Notes under the pieces: model-generated | Seen by the model: the letters and a program-made list of their open reading frames with translations, nothing else | What the model was told of the DNA's origin: nothing | Database searches by the model: none | Assembly: GCA_019843655.1 (NCBI GenBank) | Contig: JACDQD010000004.1 | Coordinates: 29,771,872 to 29,835,871 of the forward strand | DNA from: Lethocerus indicus | Lineage: Eukaryota; Arthropoda; Insecta; Hemiptera; Belostomatidae | Direction of reading: 5' to 3' | Length of the DNA stretch: 64,000 bases | Part shown: piece after piece, positions 1 through 11,780 of the stretch | Position numbering within the stretch: position 1 is the stretch's first letter | Layout of the letters: each line of letters begins with the position of its first letter | Program-made: the position numbers and the translations under genes

Positions 1-202
1 TGTTTGACCGATTAGAGTTTAGCTGTCCTCTGGAGCGTGAGATCGCCGGTTGATGGGGCCTCCAGGCCGGTCGGATATTAAATTTTAAAAAGCTATTAAA
101 ACCGAACGGTATCAGGTGTCGGTCTGGTATAGAGAGATTGACTCAGAGAGCGTGGCACTGTGAGAATGTTTATATCGCGGGGGCCCCTCCCCCCCCACCC
201 AA

Positions 203-248
203 TACCCACTACCCACTACCCACTACCCACTACCCAATACCCAGTACC
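203..248. repeat. 7-bp tandem repeat (ACCCACT)n
   Basis: Tandem copies of a 7-base unit read ACCCACT, with the outer copies degraded to ACCCAAT and ACCCAGT. The unit is not the insect telomere repeat TTAGG. It directly follows a C-rich tract. Confidence 0.85.
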
Positions 249-577
249 CGCAGTGACGCCCATGGCGCCGGGCAATCTGTTCAATATCAACCGCACCTGA
301 CTATGGGAACCTTTTACCAGTTTTTTCCACCCTCCATCATGCCCTCTCTCTTCTCTCTCTCTGTCTCTCTCTGTACCTCGCCCTCCGCTATCGCTTTGTC
401 CTTTAATATTTTTTTTTTCAACCCCCACCCCCTGGGAGATATATTCAAAAATTAGTGCCGCCTTTTAGTTAATACAACGTAAACACGTCTGGCCCTCTTT
501 CCTCCCTCGCCGCTCTTCGCGGCCATAATAGAGTTTTAATCTCGGGGTCGGCCTACTTGAGAGCGAGGGGTCGCAGG

Positions 578-578
<1 letters not shown>

Positions 579-620
<42 letters not shown>
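579..620. repeat. (CT)21 microsatellite
   Basis: This is an uninterrupted CT dinucleotide tract. On the minus strand it reads GA, so it creates an Arg/Glu-rich frame that is not a gene. Confidence 0.95.
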
Positions 621-623
<3 letters not shown>

Positions 624-1773
624 GGCGGCGGCGTCGGGGAAAAAACGATTCCGGGTCGGTCCCGTGTAAAGTTCCCCTTTGAGGATGTGCCGCGGCCCCC
701 TTAGACCCGGCAGAATTTTGCAGACTGAAGAGAGTCACCTCTCCGATCGTTCGAGTAATTTTAACGCTCTCGCCCAATATTTTTAAACCGTTTTATCGAG
801 TACCCACATTTATTATTATTTATTTTATCGTAATATTTACAATAAAAAAATAAAATATAGGAACCATCCCTCAAAGGATGCCATAAATTAACTTATATTT
901 AGCTATGTTAAATAATGTTATCCTCGAGTATACTAACCATGTCTGTTGGTTAGGCGGATCGAAAACTATTCTCTGTGTGACTTGATTTAGGTGTTGTAGT
1001 GTTCAGGATGTAGTTCGAGATCCTGCCTTCTGCAGAATTGAAGAAGCTTGCTTCGTCTTTTATTATTGCTTTTAATTCGCATAATAAAACATATTTTTAA
1101 AAATATATTTGTCGTGCATGACAATTCACCCACAGATATGTAGGGTACAACAATTTAATTTTTCTTACTTAAAGCAGTTAATAACCCGCGGTAAAGCCAG
1201 GAAGGGTTTTTCCCAGCGATCCACTATCTGCGGACAAGTGGATTAAGGTTTTTCCCTCTGCGAGGTTTATCCTACCGTCAACGGATAACTCCTTGCGGTG
1301 GAGTGCCCTGCTTAAAAACGAGGAAATACAAACCCAACACCAAGAATGAGCCAACAACGTCGAAGAAGAGCAAATTAGTTCAGAATTTTCAGAGAAAAAC
1401 TTTAACGAAGAGAATGAATGGAACCTAAAAAAAAGGTGTTGTTGACCACTCCTTTTCCGGATCTGGCTCGTAACATTTATTTTATGTTAACGACGCAAAT
1501 AATTATAAAATGTTTAAATTACCCCACGGGTCGGAAACTTTACTATAAAGCCTTTCAATTCACCAACTTGTAAACCTTACCTCGTATCAATATGTGGAAT
1601 TGTATGCGTTCAACTTGTTGCATTCGACAGGAAGGTGGATGGGGGTGGAGGGGCCGCAAGGGCAATATGTGACCGGGCGCCGGTCTAGAGGGCGCCGAAA
1701 CCCACACACGTTCACACACACGAAAGTATACGGCACTACCAAACTCGTGCTGGTACACATCTCCTGTGTGTAA

Positions 1774-2157
1774 ATTTTAATTACAAATCCACCGTGGTCA
1801 CCATTCTGTAAAAGTAATGATTGTAAATTAACCGTTCCGTGTTATAAGCATGAATGGACCCCAGTGTTCGAGGCACGATTGTTACAAGTTTTATTGGGAC
1901 TGCCTATCCCGGTAGGCCGGACACGGTTCCGGTTGAGAGATACAAAATGGTTTAAAAGATATTGTGGCACCTTTGACTGTCAACTTTGGGATGCTGAAGA
2001 AGTCGAAAACATGCGGCTTAAGAAAATCGTACAAATCGACGTATTAGGTCTAGAGGTTTCATCAAAAGGCAAAATATTCTATTCCATACGTGTGTTATTC
2101 GCAGTAGGCCTCGTCCTTCAGTTAAATGTAAATAATTTTCAGATCGCCCACACATGA
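1774..2157 (+). CDS. Unassigned open frame, probably not a gene
   Basis: A frame stays open for about 128 codons between the stops at 1771 and 2155. It has no ATG near its beginning; the first in-frame candidate in the bacterial sense is a GTG at 1864. The translation has mixed, protein-like composition (Cys, Trp, Arg and Lys scattered; no low-complexity run), which is why it is recorded. I recognise no domain. It could be an exon of an unknown gene, a relic of a mobile-element protein, or chance. Its length is not remarkable for 64 kb of DNA. There are no neighbours to help, and no convincing splice sites were identified. Confidence 0.1.
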   Translation: MLITNPPWSPFCKSNDCKLTVPCYKHEWTPVFEARLLQVLLGLPIPVGRTRFRLRDTKWFKRYCGTFDCQLWDAEEVENMRLKKIVQIDVLGLEVSSKGKIFYSIRVLFAVGLVLQLNVNNFQIAHT

Positions 2158-4760
2158 TCTAACACACAGGTTGATAATTTCAAACATGAATATTAAAACT
2201 AAACTTATTTATTTCTACTGTCTAATCGAACTTTAATCCCATATTTGAGCCATCAGGTGCATTGTCGTGAATTGTTTAATTATACAATTTGAGCATAGTT
2301 GAATAGTTTCTATTACTCTTGAACGTTGTAAAGCTGGAAGCTGTAGCAGGAAATTTTCCAATCCTTAATTTCTATGAACAAAAATGTAGTCAAAATTGTT
2401 TGTACATTTGGTCGAACGAGGAAATATTTTATGGACAGATGTCTGTTAGTGAGATTCAAACCCTCCGATACAATGTTGTTAGTCACCGCTGTCGCCCAAT
2501 CACGTGGGCACACCTAAGCGCATGTGCACCGATCAGGATGGCGCGTACGGCAAGGTTTTCATCGTAATTACTATGATATTGAATTATTTTAAAGAATTTA
2601 TGACCAGAAAATAACGCCAATGAAGGGAAGACATATTGTCATCAGTTAGTATAATACATGTGAGCATGATTTTAGCCTATATTTATTTAATATTCGCGTG
2701 TTATTATATATAGTGCTCTGTAGTGTTGTACTACGATAAATAGTAATACATTTAGGAAATACAAACGTTTATTTGATTGAATATTTAGTTAATTCGTAAT
2801 ATATACTTGGTATCCAAAGGGAACAGGAATAAACAACTTACATTAAATTTTAGAATTTCATTAAAATTTCGGAAGAAGTGTTCTCTTTGGCCGGTATTTG
2901 GTGAATCATTCAGAATCACATTCTGGTGTTCACGTTTTTGGAAATATTACGTATCCTAACAGGATCGAAATGAATAATCTATGTTTAGAACTCTATTTAG
3001 ACTGTGGGCTTTGGACAGTCATTCTCTGACGGAAATAACGTCAATCAGTAAAAATACGTCGCCATAAATATTTAAAGCTAATTTAATACATTTTCCAAGA
3101 GTTTACTGGAAAAAATGATTCCGTTTCGGTGTTCCTGTCGTTTAATAATGGTCATATTCGTCAAAAATTTCGCTCGGATTTAAAATGAACCGAACCCCGG
3201 AAGGGATATTTAAAAATTCCGTCAAGACAATGTAAATTCGCCATCCTTATTTTTGGGCCATAAATCACGGCCCACTCTTTCTAATCCTGGAACGCGGGCG
3301 ATAACCAAAGGAGAACTGAAACTCCGTGAAAGATTTTTATTTCTCCCTTTTTTTTTCTATATCTAAATTTAGTTCAATTTAGTGTGTTGGCCGGCCGTCA
3401 CTGTTTGACTTATGACGAGGTAAATGGGCGGGGGGGTTAATGCGGTGGGCCATGTGCCCCTGGTGGGGGCGATACCTCTTTTAAAAAGATATTTCCCACC
3501 AATAAGGGGCCCGATATCTGGGGCATAATTCAGGGCCCACGGAGGTGCCTGTTTCGTGGCCCCCCTGGCCCCCTCCCACCGCTATATAATGCTCTATTTT
3601 GAGTTTCAACGCCGCGCTGGGTCACAACCCCCGGTGGCAAAGGCCGCCGCTAAAGTCCGCCCGGGAGGGGCATAAACCCGACCACCGCTGCCATTAGACG
3701 CGTCGATAATACGGATTCTGGCTTCTGTTGGAGCCCTCCCCGGTTAAGATAGCGTTTAAAACGGTGGCCCACCCGTCTTACCGGCAAGATAGCTCGCCCA
3801 TTTGGGAACACAGTAAATTTTCGGAAGCCGATGCCTATACGATCAAATTGACATTAACCCTAACCGGCAGTACCGATACTTCTTTTTCCGGGAAAAATAT
3901 TAACATTTGTTTTATCTCCAATTTTATCGATTTAACTTCTAAAATTAACGCAATTAACGACACTGTGGGAGAGCCGAAGGAGAAAATAAAAGAATATTTT
4001 TTGTATGTACCTAAGCACTAGTAGCCTCGGTATCGACTCGTAATATTAGTATTTCCATTAGTAATACGCGATTGATTATTAAAAATGATTATTCTCGTAA
4101 CATATTCTGTATAGAATTGTTCGCGTACCATCAACTACGTGAGCCAAAAGAGTAGCTCATATTGTATAATACCGCATAATTAAAAGTCGTTCACGGAGTC
4201 TTTATCTGAATTTCATTTCGTGCAATCCGTGTCAAAATGTGTAAATGTGTCCGGTATTTGTGGAACTTAAGGTATACGCAAACGCTCTACAACATCACAA
4301 CTTTGAAATTAATTTATTTCGTTAAATCGCCATATTTAGTGAAATGGCGTGTAGTTCGACTGCCGTCTGTAGATCACAAGAGCTCTAAAAAGGTTTTTAA
4401 TGGATTTCTAACATAATATCTAACATTCGAATTGCTTTTAATGTCAATGAGGCACAATTTTTGCATATCTTTGTCGAAACTTCGTGGATTTTTTTTAAAC
4501 AAATTTTATGACGGTTTATCGATAGTAGGTCCTTCGAGTGTACGTCGACTTGTCGAAGGGGTATCCTGTCTTCACCTCGACGTTACTATAAAGAAGTGTA
4601 GATCTGGGAGTGTCAGATAGGGGTGACAGTGGGGGGTTGATGGGTGGCCTTTCGCGACGGAGCCAGCCAGACAGCGAATGCAGTAAATTAGGTTGGGCAG
4701 AGGTTCAAGTGACCTAAGCCAAATCCGGATGGGTCATCGGCTGACGTGTTGTCCGACCAG

Positions 4761-4797
4761 AGACACGCACATGCACGCACACGCACGCACGCACACT
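4761..4797. repeat. CA/CG-rich simple repeat
   Basis: An interrupted ACGC/ACAC repeat. It lies about 55 bp upstream of a CT microsatellite, making a small simple-sequence cluster. Confidence 0.8.
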
Positions 4798-4852
4798 GTG
4801 CCCGGGGTCTGGACTGTGTCACGTGGCCAGAGCAGCTCCCACCTCCCTCTCA

Positions 4853-4879
4853 CTCTCTCTCTCTCTCTCTCTCTCTCTC
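4853..4879. repeat. (CT)n microsatellite
   Basis: A near-perfect CT run embedded in about 150 bp of pyrimidine-rich DNA that extends to 4970. Confidence 0.9.
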
Positions 4880-5381
4880 GTCATCACCCTAACCCCCTCC
4901 CTCCACCTCCCCCTCCCACCTCAGTCATTATTCATTTACCACCCTTACCCTTACCCACTTTCTCTCTCCTTTTGTTTATACTCTAAATGACTTTCTCCAC
5001 TCAACCGCCGGTATACCAAAGCGGCCGGCAACATTCAAAGAATTCGGAGATTCGTAATTCAAAATTAATGTCCACCAAAAATGGTTTTCCCATAGCCGGA
5101 ACGGATAAAAAACAGACAGATCGTGTAATACACATTGCAGTTCACCGTTACATATTGCGGAATATATTTAAGATTTGTTTTGTTTGTCTGCTGCATTGAA
5201 AAAAAAGAACTCGAAATGTTGGACCCAAAAACTTGTCCAAATGAAAAGTCTGCAAATATCCAAGATATATATTTATTCTTGAATTGACCAATTATATTAT
5301 ATTTAACCCAGTTTATATTTATACTGAAATAATCAAACTATAAACAAATGTCTGTAATTTATTTGCCACTAGCAGTCTCAC

Positions 5382-5408
5382 CGTAATGAGGCTAAGTCGA
5401 AACCGGTC
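5382..5408 (+). repeat. Hammerhead-ribozyme-like relic
   Basis: The downstream half of a hammerhead core is intact: a short stem II (GGC, loop TAA, GTC) followed by GAAACCGGTC. The upstream CUGANGA box is damaged and reads GTAATGA, so two residues normally needed for catalysis are changed. It is interpreted as a decayed copy of the same repeat family seen at 10.3-15.2 kb. The stem-II assignment was made by eye. Confidence 0.4.
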
Positions 5409-5409
5409 T

Positions 5410-7960
5410 TGTTTTAGACAACATGGTACGCGTGTTCATTATTTAGGATTTTATTTTTCCAATCGGCGTGTCTACGGCCGCCTCTGAAATCCGGCCTTTC
5501 TGGTATTTACATGCCCATCGCATCGTCACTATGTATTTATAACTCGACGATTTCATAGTGGAGCCGCTCATAATGCTCCTGTCAAAATCCGTCACTGGGT
5601 TTAGGTATGAACTACTGTCATCTGAATTGTGTTATATGTCAGTCTGTAATGCGTAATTTGTGTATCAGTTATGCGAATGGCGGCGATTCCGTAACCGGAC
5701 GGCGGGGCAGCGTCAACCGGGTGGAATCCAAACAATGTCGATGGACGCTCTCCAGTTTGCTTCAATAGCGGTTATCCGCTTTGATTATAGCGAAAGATTC
5801 AGGAATTATAAGAGGAATCTGGGACAGTTAAATTTTCATGGTTATTATTCCACGATATTGTTTCTTTGCGTTCACCGGCTCCAATGTCCCGGACTAGCCA
5901 TTGAATTAAAACTGACCGGGCAGCCTACTAATGCAGACTAAATACACGGATCAATGCCCGTGCCCGGATCCAGTGATCTTATCAGTCTATTCCTCGGGCT
6001 TACTCCGCCGTTACGTTTTATTTAGATCGGGAACGCCGTTTTTAGGCGATGGACGATTATTTTTAGCGCAGAACTGAAAGAAGAGCAGCGGTGGTAAGTG
6101 GACATGAGGAAAAAAAGAATTCCATTTGCACAGTTCAGACCGCGGATTCGATCCGAGATATATATCATATATGATGGTGTTTGTACAGTGGATGAGTCGG
6201 ACGTCATTAGGAAGCAATTAATGGCGGTAGTACGGTTATGGGGAGGGGTAAAGTAAAGCAAACCAGCGACCAATATTGTGCCTTCCTACTGTCTGTCTGC
6301 AGTACACCAATAGTGAATTCACTTTGATGGGTCTGACAGTCGAGCCTCCGCCTATTAAATCGTTCCCTACAGATTGAATAAACGCGGTCGAATATTTTTT
6401 TGCGACCAGATTGTATAATAACGGGCGAAAGTTGGTCGTAATTTCATTAACCGATGACCAGAAGTGAAAAATAAAGTACACTTATAAAAATCCAATCTCA
6501 TTAGTTGAACATATTTCAAATTTTTCCTGAACAAATAATTTGTCTTTAGAAATCCACGCCTTTTTTTCAAGTACGCAATTAACGGGGTTATATTTTATGG
6601 TGAAAAAGCGAAAAATCAAAATAAAACATTCCAACCGAAATTCCGTATTGTTCTCGAATTATTTGGGCTAAGGTGCACAGAGAATAAACAAAGAAGGTTG
6701 GTGGAAGGAAAGGGAACTTTATTTGGCCGAGAAATGCGGGAGTGAGAATGGGGTAGAAGAAGATTAATTAGTGTTCTAAAGCGCGCTGTTGACTAAAGAC
6801 TAAACAAACTAAGTTATTGATTTCGGGGGAAAAAAAAGACACTATGAATTCGCCGCCTTTGGCCACGAATGTAAATATTTTTAGGTGCTTGTTTATAGGG
6901 GCGGTTTTTCGTCCGTTCCTCCCCTAAAAGTGGGTAATAACTCGGCCTGCTCAAATAATCAGCTGTCGGCCGTTCTACCTTCAATATAACAAATTAGTGG
7001 ATCCTTCTTTTAGGCAAAAATTTTGTGGCTTATGATGCATATCTTCCATACTTTAGTCTAAGGCTTAGCCCGATTTCGATTACAATTCTGTACAATAATA
7101 TACAATCCGCGTATTCGTGAGATTATGAAGAAGTCGGAAGAAACGCAAACAGGCAAATTGCCAAACTGGACTGTCTAGTGCGATTACCGACGGGGCTGCC
7201 AAAATTGCAGAGTGCGTCGATACTTTGCCGTATTCGCGTTTAATCTTAGTTATAATGGATGCAAACTATTTACAAAAAGGTGTGGTCAAAGTAAACTGTT
7301 GTTGATAAAACAAAATTTTACGCAAAATACACGAAATTGTATCCTAATCACTGGCCTTTAATTTTCGGAAGCGTATACCACTGGTGTACTGAAGACCGAA
7401 CGTTTTTCGTCGCCGGGGGGTAAAAACGAAGTGTCGTAATTAAGCACTCGTTTTTTTTTCTTTTTCCACGAGGGGGGGAAGGGGGGAGGCCTCGCGGGCG
7501 AGTGTAAACCAAGTTGCGGCGGCCAGACCCTGTAAACTGTAAGATACAATTACCCTGTCCCTGTTTATATTCAACGCGGCGCTCGCTCTTTCATCCGTTC
7601 GACGTCGCTCCTTTAACGCTTTTAATGCAACCCGATTGCATTTCTCTCTAAACATTTGGTCTCGGACGACGTCCAATATTCAGTTGACCGGCCTCGTTAA
7701 CCAGTTATATTATTCAATCCACAATTAATTTGTCGTCCCGTATTAACGTTTCTGTATCGACAGAATCTCGGTTGGTAATATATTGAAACACCCAAAAATT
7801 GGTTGCTTATGTATTTGAATAATGCGTAAATATTCGGCTCTACAATATAGTATTTTTATTATATCATTATTTCAATATCAACGAGGGTTTGAAATATCAT
7901 AATTCTTCTGAAATTATGTCAATCATAGTAACAGTGCAAATAGGATTTTTGTGAATCTCA
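5410..7960. other. Noncoding DNA, nothing recognised
   Basis: Mixed-composition DNA without a recognised gene, long repeat or RNA gene. The frame at 5660-5941 is open for about 93 codons but matches nothing I know. Confidence 0.4.
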
Positions 7961-7974
7961 CAAATCTACTGGCG

Positions 7975-8015
7975 GAACGCTACTGAACACAAAACCGGTC
8001 TAGCATTTAACCGAA
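7975..8015 (+). repeat. Degenerate hammerhead-family repeat copy
   Basis: The sequence around GCTACTGA followed by AACCGGTCTAGC keeps the stem I halves (GCTA and TAGC) and the GGTC cleavage-site box, but most of stem II is deleted. The upstream flank (GGAACGCTACTGAA) recurs at 11790, so both belong to one dispersed repeat. This copy cannot form a hammerhead. Confidence 0.45.
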
Positions 8016-8154
8016 TCGAAACATTCTATATGCCGATATCGTTTTGCCGGTTGTGTGATAGCGTGATTCTAACGGCTGTTCTACTATTTATTCAGTATTA
8101 TTATATCGAGTATCACTGGAGAGTTATTCGATTTACGAGAATGATGGTTTCAGT

Positions 8155-8262
8155 TCGGGGAAATTCCGCCCGGTCTGGTGGCAGCACTGCACAGAGATGT
8201 TGATAGGGGTGCTAGTAGTGTGGGAAAATTCCGCGAGAGGGCGGCACAGCACGGGCATTATT
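8155..8262 (+). repeat. Two diverged units of the 61-bp CTCF-like repeat
   Basis: Two head-to-tail units aligned by eye to the array at 12.42 kb share the order GAAAT..CGCC, GG(T/G)GGC(A/G)G, ACTGCAC and GCTAGTAG. The CTCF-like cores sit near 8171-8186 and 8231-8246, spaced about 60 bp as in the main array. The second core reads CCGCGAGAGGGCGGCA. The copies are far more diverged than those at 12.42-12.91 kb, implying an older event or relaxed homogenisation. Confidence 0.6.
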
Positions 8263-8269
8263 AGAAAAA

Positions 8270-10230
8270 ACTACAACAGCTATTAAGGGCTCTTGTAAAT
8301 CGAATAATTCACCACAGATACCTGATACAAAACGATATAAAATGAAAGATACTCATATAATACATCAGAATTTATTTCTTCAATCTTATAACACTTTTTC
8401 ATGAGCGGGAATAATTTTTCAAGTAAATTATATATTATACCACAAATAATTGAATATAAACGATCAAATACAGATTCTACTGTACCACATTGATTGCCAG
8501 GGTTCTCTTATGAGAATATGACCCATGAAAGTGCTGCATACTATTAGCCTAAGTTTCCTAAGTGGGCTACTACCTCCTTCAAGTAGAGTACATGCTATAC
8601 CAGAATAGGAAATGGCTAATACTATTTTTTTTTTAAAGCAAATATATTTCTATAATAAACATTATATCGGGGTGTTTTTAAGCTCTCTTTTAAAGAAAAT
8701 TATTCGAATTTTTATCGTTACAATTTTACTCCTATGTTTCACTATGGTCTTATGAAATATTACATATTTATTTAGAATTGAAACAGTGAATATCAGGAAT
8801 GGGTCCAAGGGGCCCAGATATATTAGATATTTTACATTAATACATTTCATATAAATCATGTCAATAAAAGCCTCCACTTAAAATGATGTTGAGTGGCTCT
8901 ATAGCAAAAATGAAGCAGTGTTTTGATCACATTTTTTGGGTGCATGCATAATACAATATGAATTAAATTGCCTGAATCAGAAATTGTGGAAACACAGAAA
9001 ACTGTGAAATAGTTAAAATTATTGAGCACTGAATGTTCCTTATAAAAAATTAGCAATTGATATTAATTGTTAATTCTAAAATTAATTATCACCAGAGTAC
9101 ATCTACATTGTTCTTTTAGTGTTCTGGTCTTTAGTAATTATCAAAATCTATTATCTATACTATTATGCATGCTCCTGTGGAAATATACCATTATATTTAG
9201 AATACTACTATGTTTATTATTTAATTCATGTTAATGCTTATTTATTGTGGTTTGAGAGGGAGTTGTTACAGTAATAGTTTCTGTTTTAATTCCTAGTATA
9301 AGAAAAAAATTTATTAACTTTTAAAAAAGCAATCAACTTTTATTTATAAATAAAACAAAATCTTTGAAATTATGAAATAATAAATATGTTATTTTGGTCC
9401 TCCACTCACAAATAATTGTGCAGCATATTGTAATATTCAAATATTTTAATTTTTTTACTTTATTTTGGAGGAGATTCGTTGTATTTATTAAAGTAGTTAT
9501 AAGTATATATTATCGATCAAAATTAAATACAATTTTGTTTGTAAGATATATTACTATTAATTTATATATTACTGACAATTGATACTGGCATTTGTGATAT
9601 AAAAATACGTAATTTTTAAATTAATGTATACAAAATAATTTATTTACGCATGTTAACTCTCTTAAAACAAAATAAATAATCATTTCATAAATTTCCTTTT
9701 TATAAGTATAGAGTGTAGTGCACTCTAGTATCGAGATGCAGTACCATCTGACAAAGCAGTTCCATGGATATTCAACAGAGTGAGCTAGCGATATAGAGCT
9801 CGACATATCATCGCTTCTATGAATGTAACACGAACTAATATGTTTAATTCAGGTATAAAGTTAATATTTCTGTGCACTGGCACTTTATGTAAGCATTATG
9901 AATTATTGAATAATTTATGATAGATGATACTTCACTCTCAATTATAAATTCGATTAATGTTTCAAGCCTTGCCGCATTAATCGAACGTAGGGCACAGGTA
10001 ATTTTTAAAATGTTTTTCTAATGTTCAAGTTAACGTAGATACTTAATATTTCGTCGCTGCTGGGCACTGTGCCCAAAATGCCTAATGGATGGGACAGCAT
10101 TAATTTCAGGTAGACTAAACCCGAATTCTAATTGCTAAAAGTAGTAAACACATTCATGATTTTAATAAAATTAAGCACTTCGGTTTTGACTACATAGAAC
10201 ACTTACAGTGATACTGAAATGTCTTAAACA
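8270..10230. other. AT-rich noncoding DNA
   Basis: Strongly AT-rich, with many short frames and no recognised coding, RNA or terminal-repeat structure. A perfect 6-bp-arm palindrome (GGGCACTGTGCCC) lies near 10055. This could be old repeat DNA or simply AT-rich spacer. Confidence 0.4.
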
Positions 10231-10331
10231 AGACGAAATGTTTAACATGCCTGTTTTGTGGTCTGCGGGGGGTTGGAATACCGTAGATTTCGTGTGTTTC
10301 TGTCCCCTATCGCTAGTTTGGTCTTTTGCTA

Positions 10332-10360
10332 GACCGGTCTCGGCCGCTCGCCATCTTCAG
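10332..10360 (-). ncRNA. Hammerhead-ribozyme-like motif (minus strand)
   Basis: Read on the minus strand: GCTA, then CTGAAGA (fits the CUGANGA box), stem II GGC/GCC with an extra unpaired U before it, then GAGACCGGTC and TAGC. GCTA and TAGC can form a 4-bp stem I around the predicted cleavage site after GGTC. ACCGGT is self-complementary, as in small hammerhead variants thought to pair stem III between two molecules. The canonical GAAA box reads GAGA here, so catalysis is doubtful. No activity is claimed. Confidence 0.45.
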
Positions 10361-10459
10361 TAGCGGTGTTAGTCACAATTGGCACATTGGATGTTTTTCG
10401 GGCACAGTACAAGCGACAGTGATAGAGCAGTGAAGTGCCGAAAGTGACTAACACCGCTA

Positions 10460-10488
10460 CTGAAGGTGGCGAGCAGCCGAAACCGGTC
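10460..10488 (+). ncRNA. Hammerhead-ribozyme-like motif (plus strand)
   Basis: Partner of the minus-strand motif in the opposite arm. It reads CTGAAGG, stem II GGC/GCC, GAAACCGGTC. The GAAA box and palindromic ACCGGT are intact, but the last base of the first box is G instead of A and stem I is weaker (GCTA against TAAC). The two arms therefore carry complementary defects: one has a good first box, the other a good GAAA box. Confidence 0.45.
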
Positions 10489-10955
10489 TAACAAAAGACC
10501 GAACCGGCGAGAGGAGACAGAAACACACGAAATCTACGTTAAGACGAGACGTATTTAAGAATTTCGCAACAATATTCAATCGAAACGTAATACAAATTTA
10601 CTATTGGCACCGCCGATGAAATAACAATCTCGTATTGTTATTAACCTTCGTGGACGGCTTAAGGGAGGGGTATCTGCTGGCTATCGACTAATAATTGAAC
10701 CGTTAGGCAATTGCAAAACGGCCCGATTCTAAGCCTCGGCTTTTGTTCCTCCTCCTCCTCCTTCCAGAGGAAGAAAACAATAATCCGGTTTAATAGCATT
10801 AATTTGGATTCCATTTTAGGGGAGGGGCCAATATAATGGCAATAGAAATTGGTCCGCCTGGAAGGTGTAGACACCGAACAAAGGAACTGGGGATAGGCAG
10901 ATATATATATACAGGGCCTGAGATAGGAGGGAGAAGGGACTAACTCGTTGTAATT

Positions 10956-11780
10956 AGCAATTAAGAGGAGACAATAGAAACCGAACCGCGGTGAGCCCAA
11001 TCATGATTTATTGTATGTTGGACGGGCCTTCCGCCTCTCTTCTTCCCCGCTTCCTCTTTTCACTTATCCACTTTGGATACCAACAACTCAGTCGATCCGG
11101 GAACATTGTCCCTGTTTGCGGGCCGTCGCAGAATTATCCGGCGACTTTTAAATTCTTCTGAAATATATAATTAACCAAAAAGTGCGGCAATACATCGGAT
11201 AAGAAAAAATTGAAAATAATGAATATGGCAAACCACGTACGGACAAATGAGTTGGGATAAATACAGTGGGAAACGTTTCACGACGCAACAGAAACGCGAA
11301 ACCGCGGGGACCAAAATATTTTTTTTCATGATGTACGGGACATGATGTCGATTGAGACATGATCAATGATAGTGGTACGTTGATACATTGTCAAACATAT
11401 AATATTAAGTACGCCAATAACACAGCGTATCTATATTTAACAAATTAAAAAAAAATTCGTGAAAAAGTAATGAAAGAATAAACAAAGTTATTGTTTTTTG
11501 TGAAAACATCTGATATTTCTTTACCGTCTTCTTTACCGTATACATTTTATGAATTTTCAAGTTTCCGATTGAGTCCCATCTACTTGCAAAGTCTGTGTCT
11601 AAGATCCAATTCTGTTTGTAATTGGATAAAGATAAAACATATCTGCGACATTACATAATATTTTACCATGGCCAGAATATTATCCGTTGTTAACCGTTTT
11701 TCCATTTTAAACTTTATTGTGTTGAACGAGTATACGAAAGCGATGCCCCACCGGCAACCGACATATCTAAGCTCTCTAAT
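10956..11780. other. Noncoding DNA, nothing recognised
   Basis: Spacer inside the inverted duplication. AT-rich to mixed composition; no gene, repeat or RNA structure recognised. Confidence 0.4.

Larger units (their letters stand above)
1..1150. other. Noncoding DNA with simple repeats
   Basis: I see no gene here. The stretch holds a 7-bp minisatellite near 203-248, CT-rich DNA at 349-375, a pure CT microsatellite at 579-620, and AT-rich DNA from about 780. Open frames at its left end run through low-complexity sequence and resemble no protein I know. Confidence 0.5.
1160..5380. other. Noncoding DNA, no recognisable gene
   Basis: Mostly AT-rich DNA. A short stretch at about 1170-1310 has a different, more GC-rich texture and may be an old repeat, but I cannot assign it to a family. 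GC-richer patches occur at 3400-3720. CA/CG repeats lie at 4761-4797 and a CT microsatellite at 4853-4879. One open frame (1774-2157) is listed separately. No splice-flanked conserved domain is visible by eye. Confidence 0.4.
10282..10538. mobile_element. Palindromic miniature element, copy 1
   Basis: Two inverted arms of about 95 bp (10282-10376 and 10444-10538) begin and end with CGTAGATTTCGTGTGTTTCT and its complement. They flank a 67-bp centre. Each arm carries a hammerhead-like core, one per strand, pointing outwards from the centre. There is no room for a protein gene, so the element would be nonautonomous. Copy 2 lies at 14944-15204 and relics lie around 13.76-13.89 and 14.41-14.47 kb. 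It could be a foldback/MITE-type DNA element or two head-to-head retroelement ends. The hammerhead link would favour the latter, since hammerheads occur in Penelope-like retroelements. Confidence 0.65.
10238..10955 (-). repeat. Arm 1 of a 0.7-kb inverted duplication
   Basis: This segment reappears, reverse-complemented and nearly identical by eye, at about 14478-15236. It contains the palindromic element at 10282-10538, a (CCT)n tract near 10745-10772 and a short TA run near 10901-10912. The minus-strand frame in it (10659-11000) has a C-terminal 70 codons that match the plus-strand frame at 14608-14823. That shows only that the duplicated DNA is little diverged; I see no reason to call it a gene. 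The outer boundary is near 10238; the inner boundary fades near 10955 after a shared CTAACT. Confidence 0.85.

Noticed and set aside
1170..1430. GC-richer segment followed by an Asn/Glu-rich short frame as a retroelement gag relic
   Set aside because: The frames are broken every few dozen codons and no zinc-knuckle or other gag motif is visible.
3728..4021. 97-codon frame starting near 3728
   Set aside because: No ATG at its start (TTG), no known domain, and no splice or promoter context.
10659..11000. Frame shared by both duplication arms (10659-11000 and 14608-14823) as a conserved gene
   Set aside because: The arms are nearly identical at DNA level, so the shared frame is expected without selection; a poly-Glu run comes from the GGA tract.
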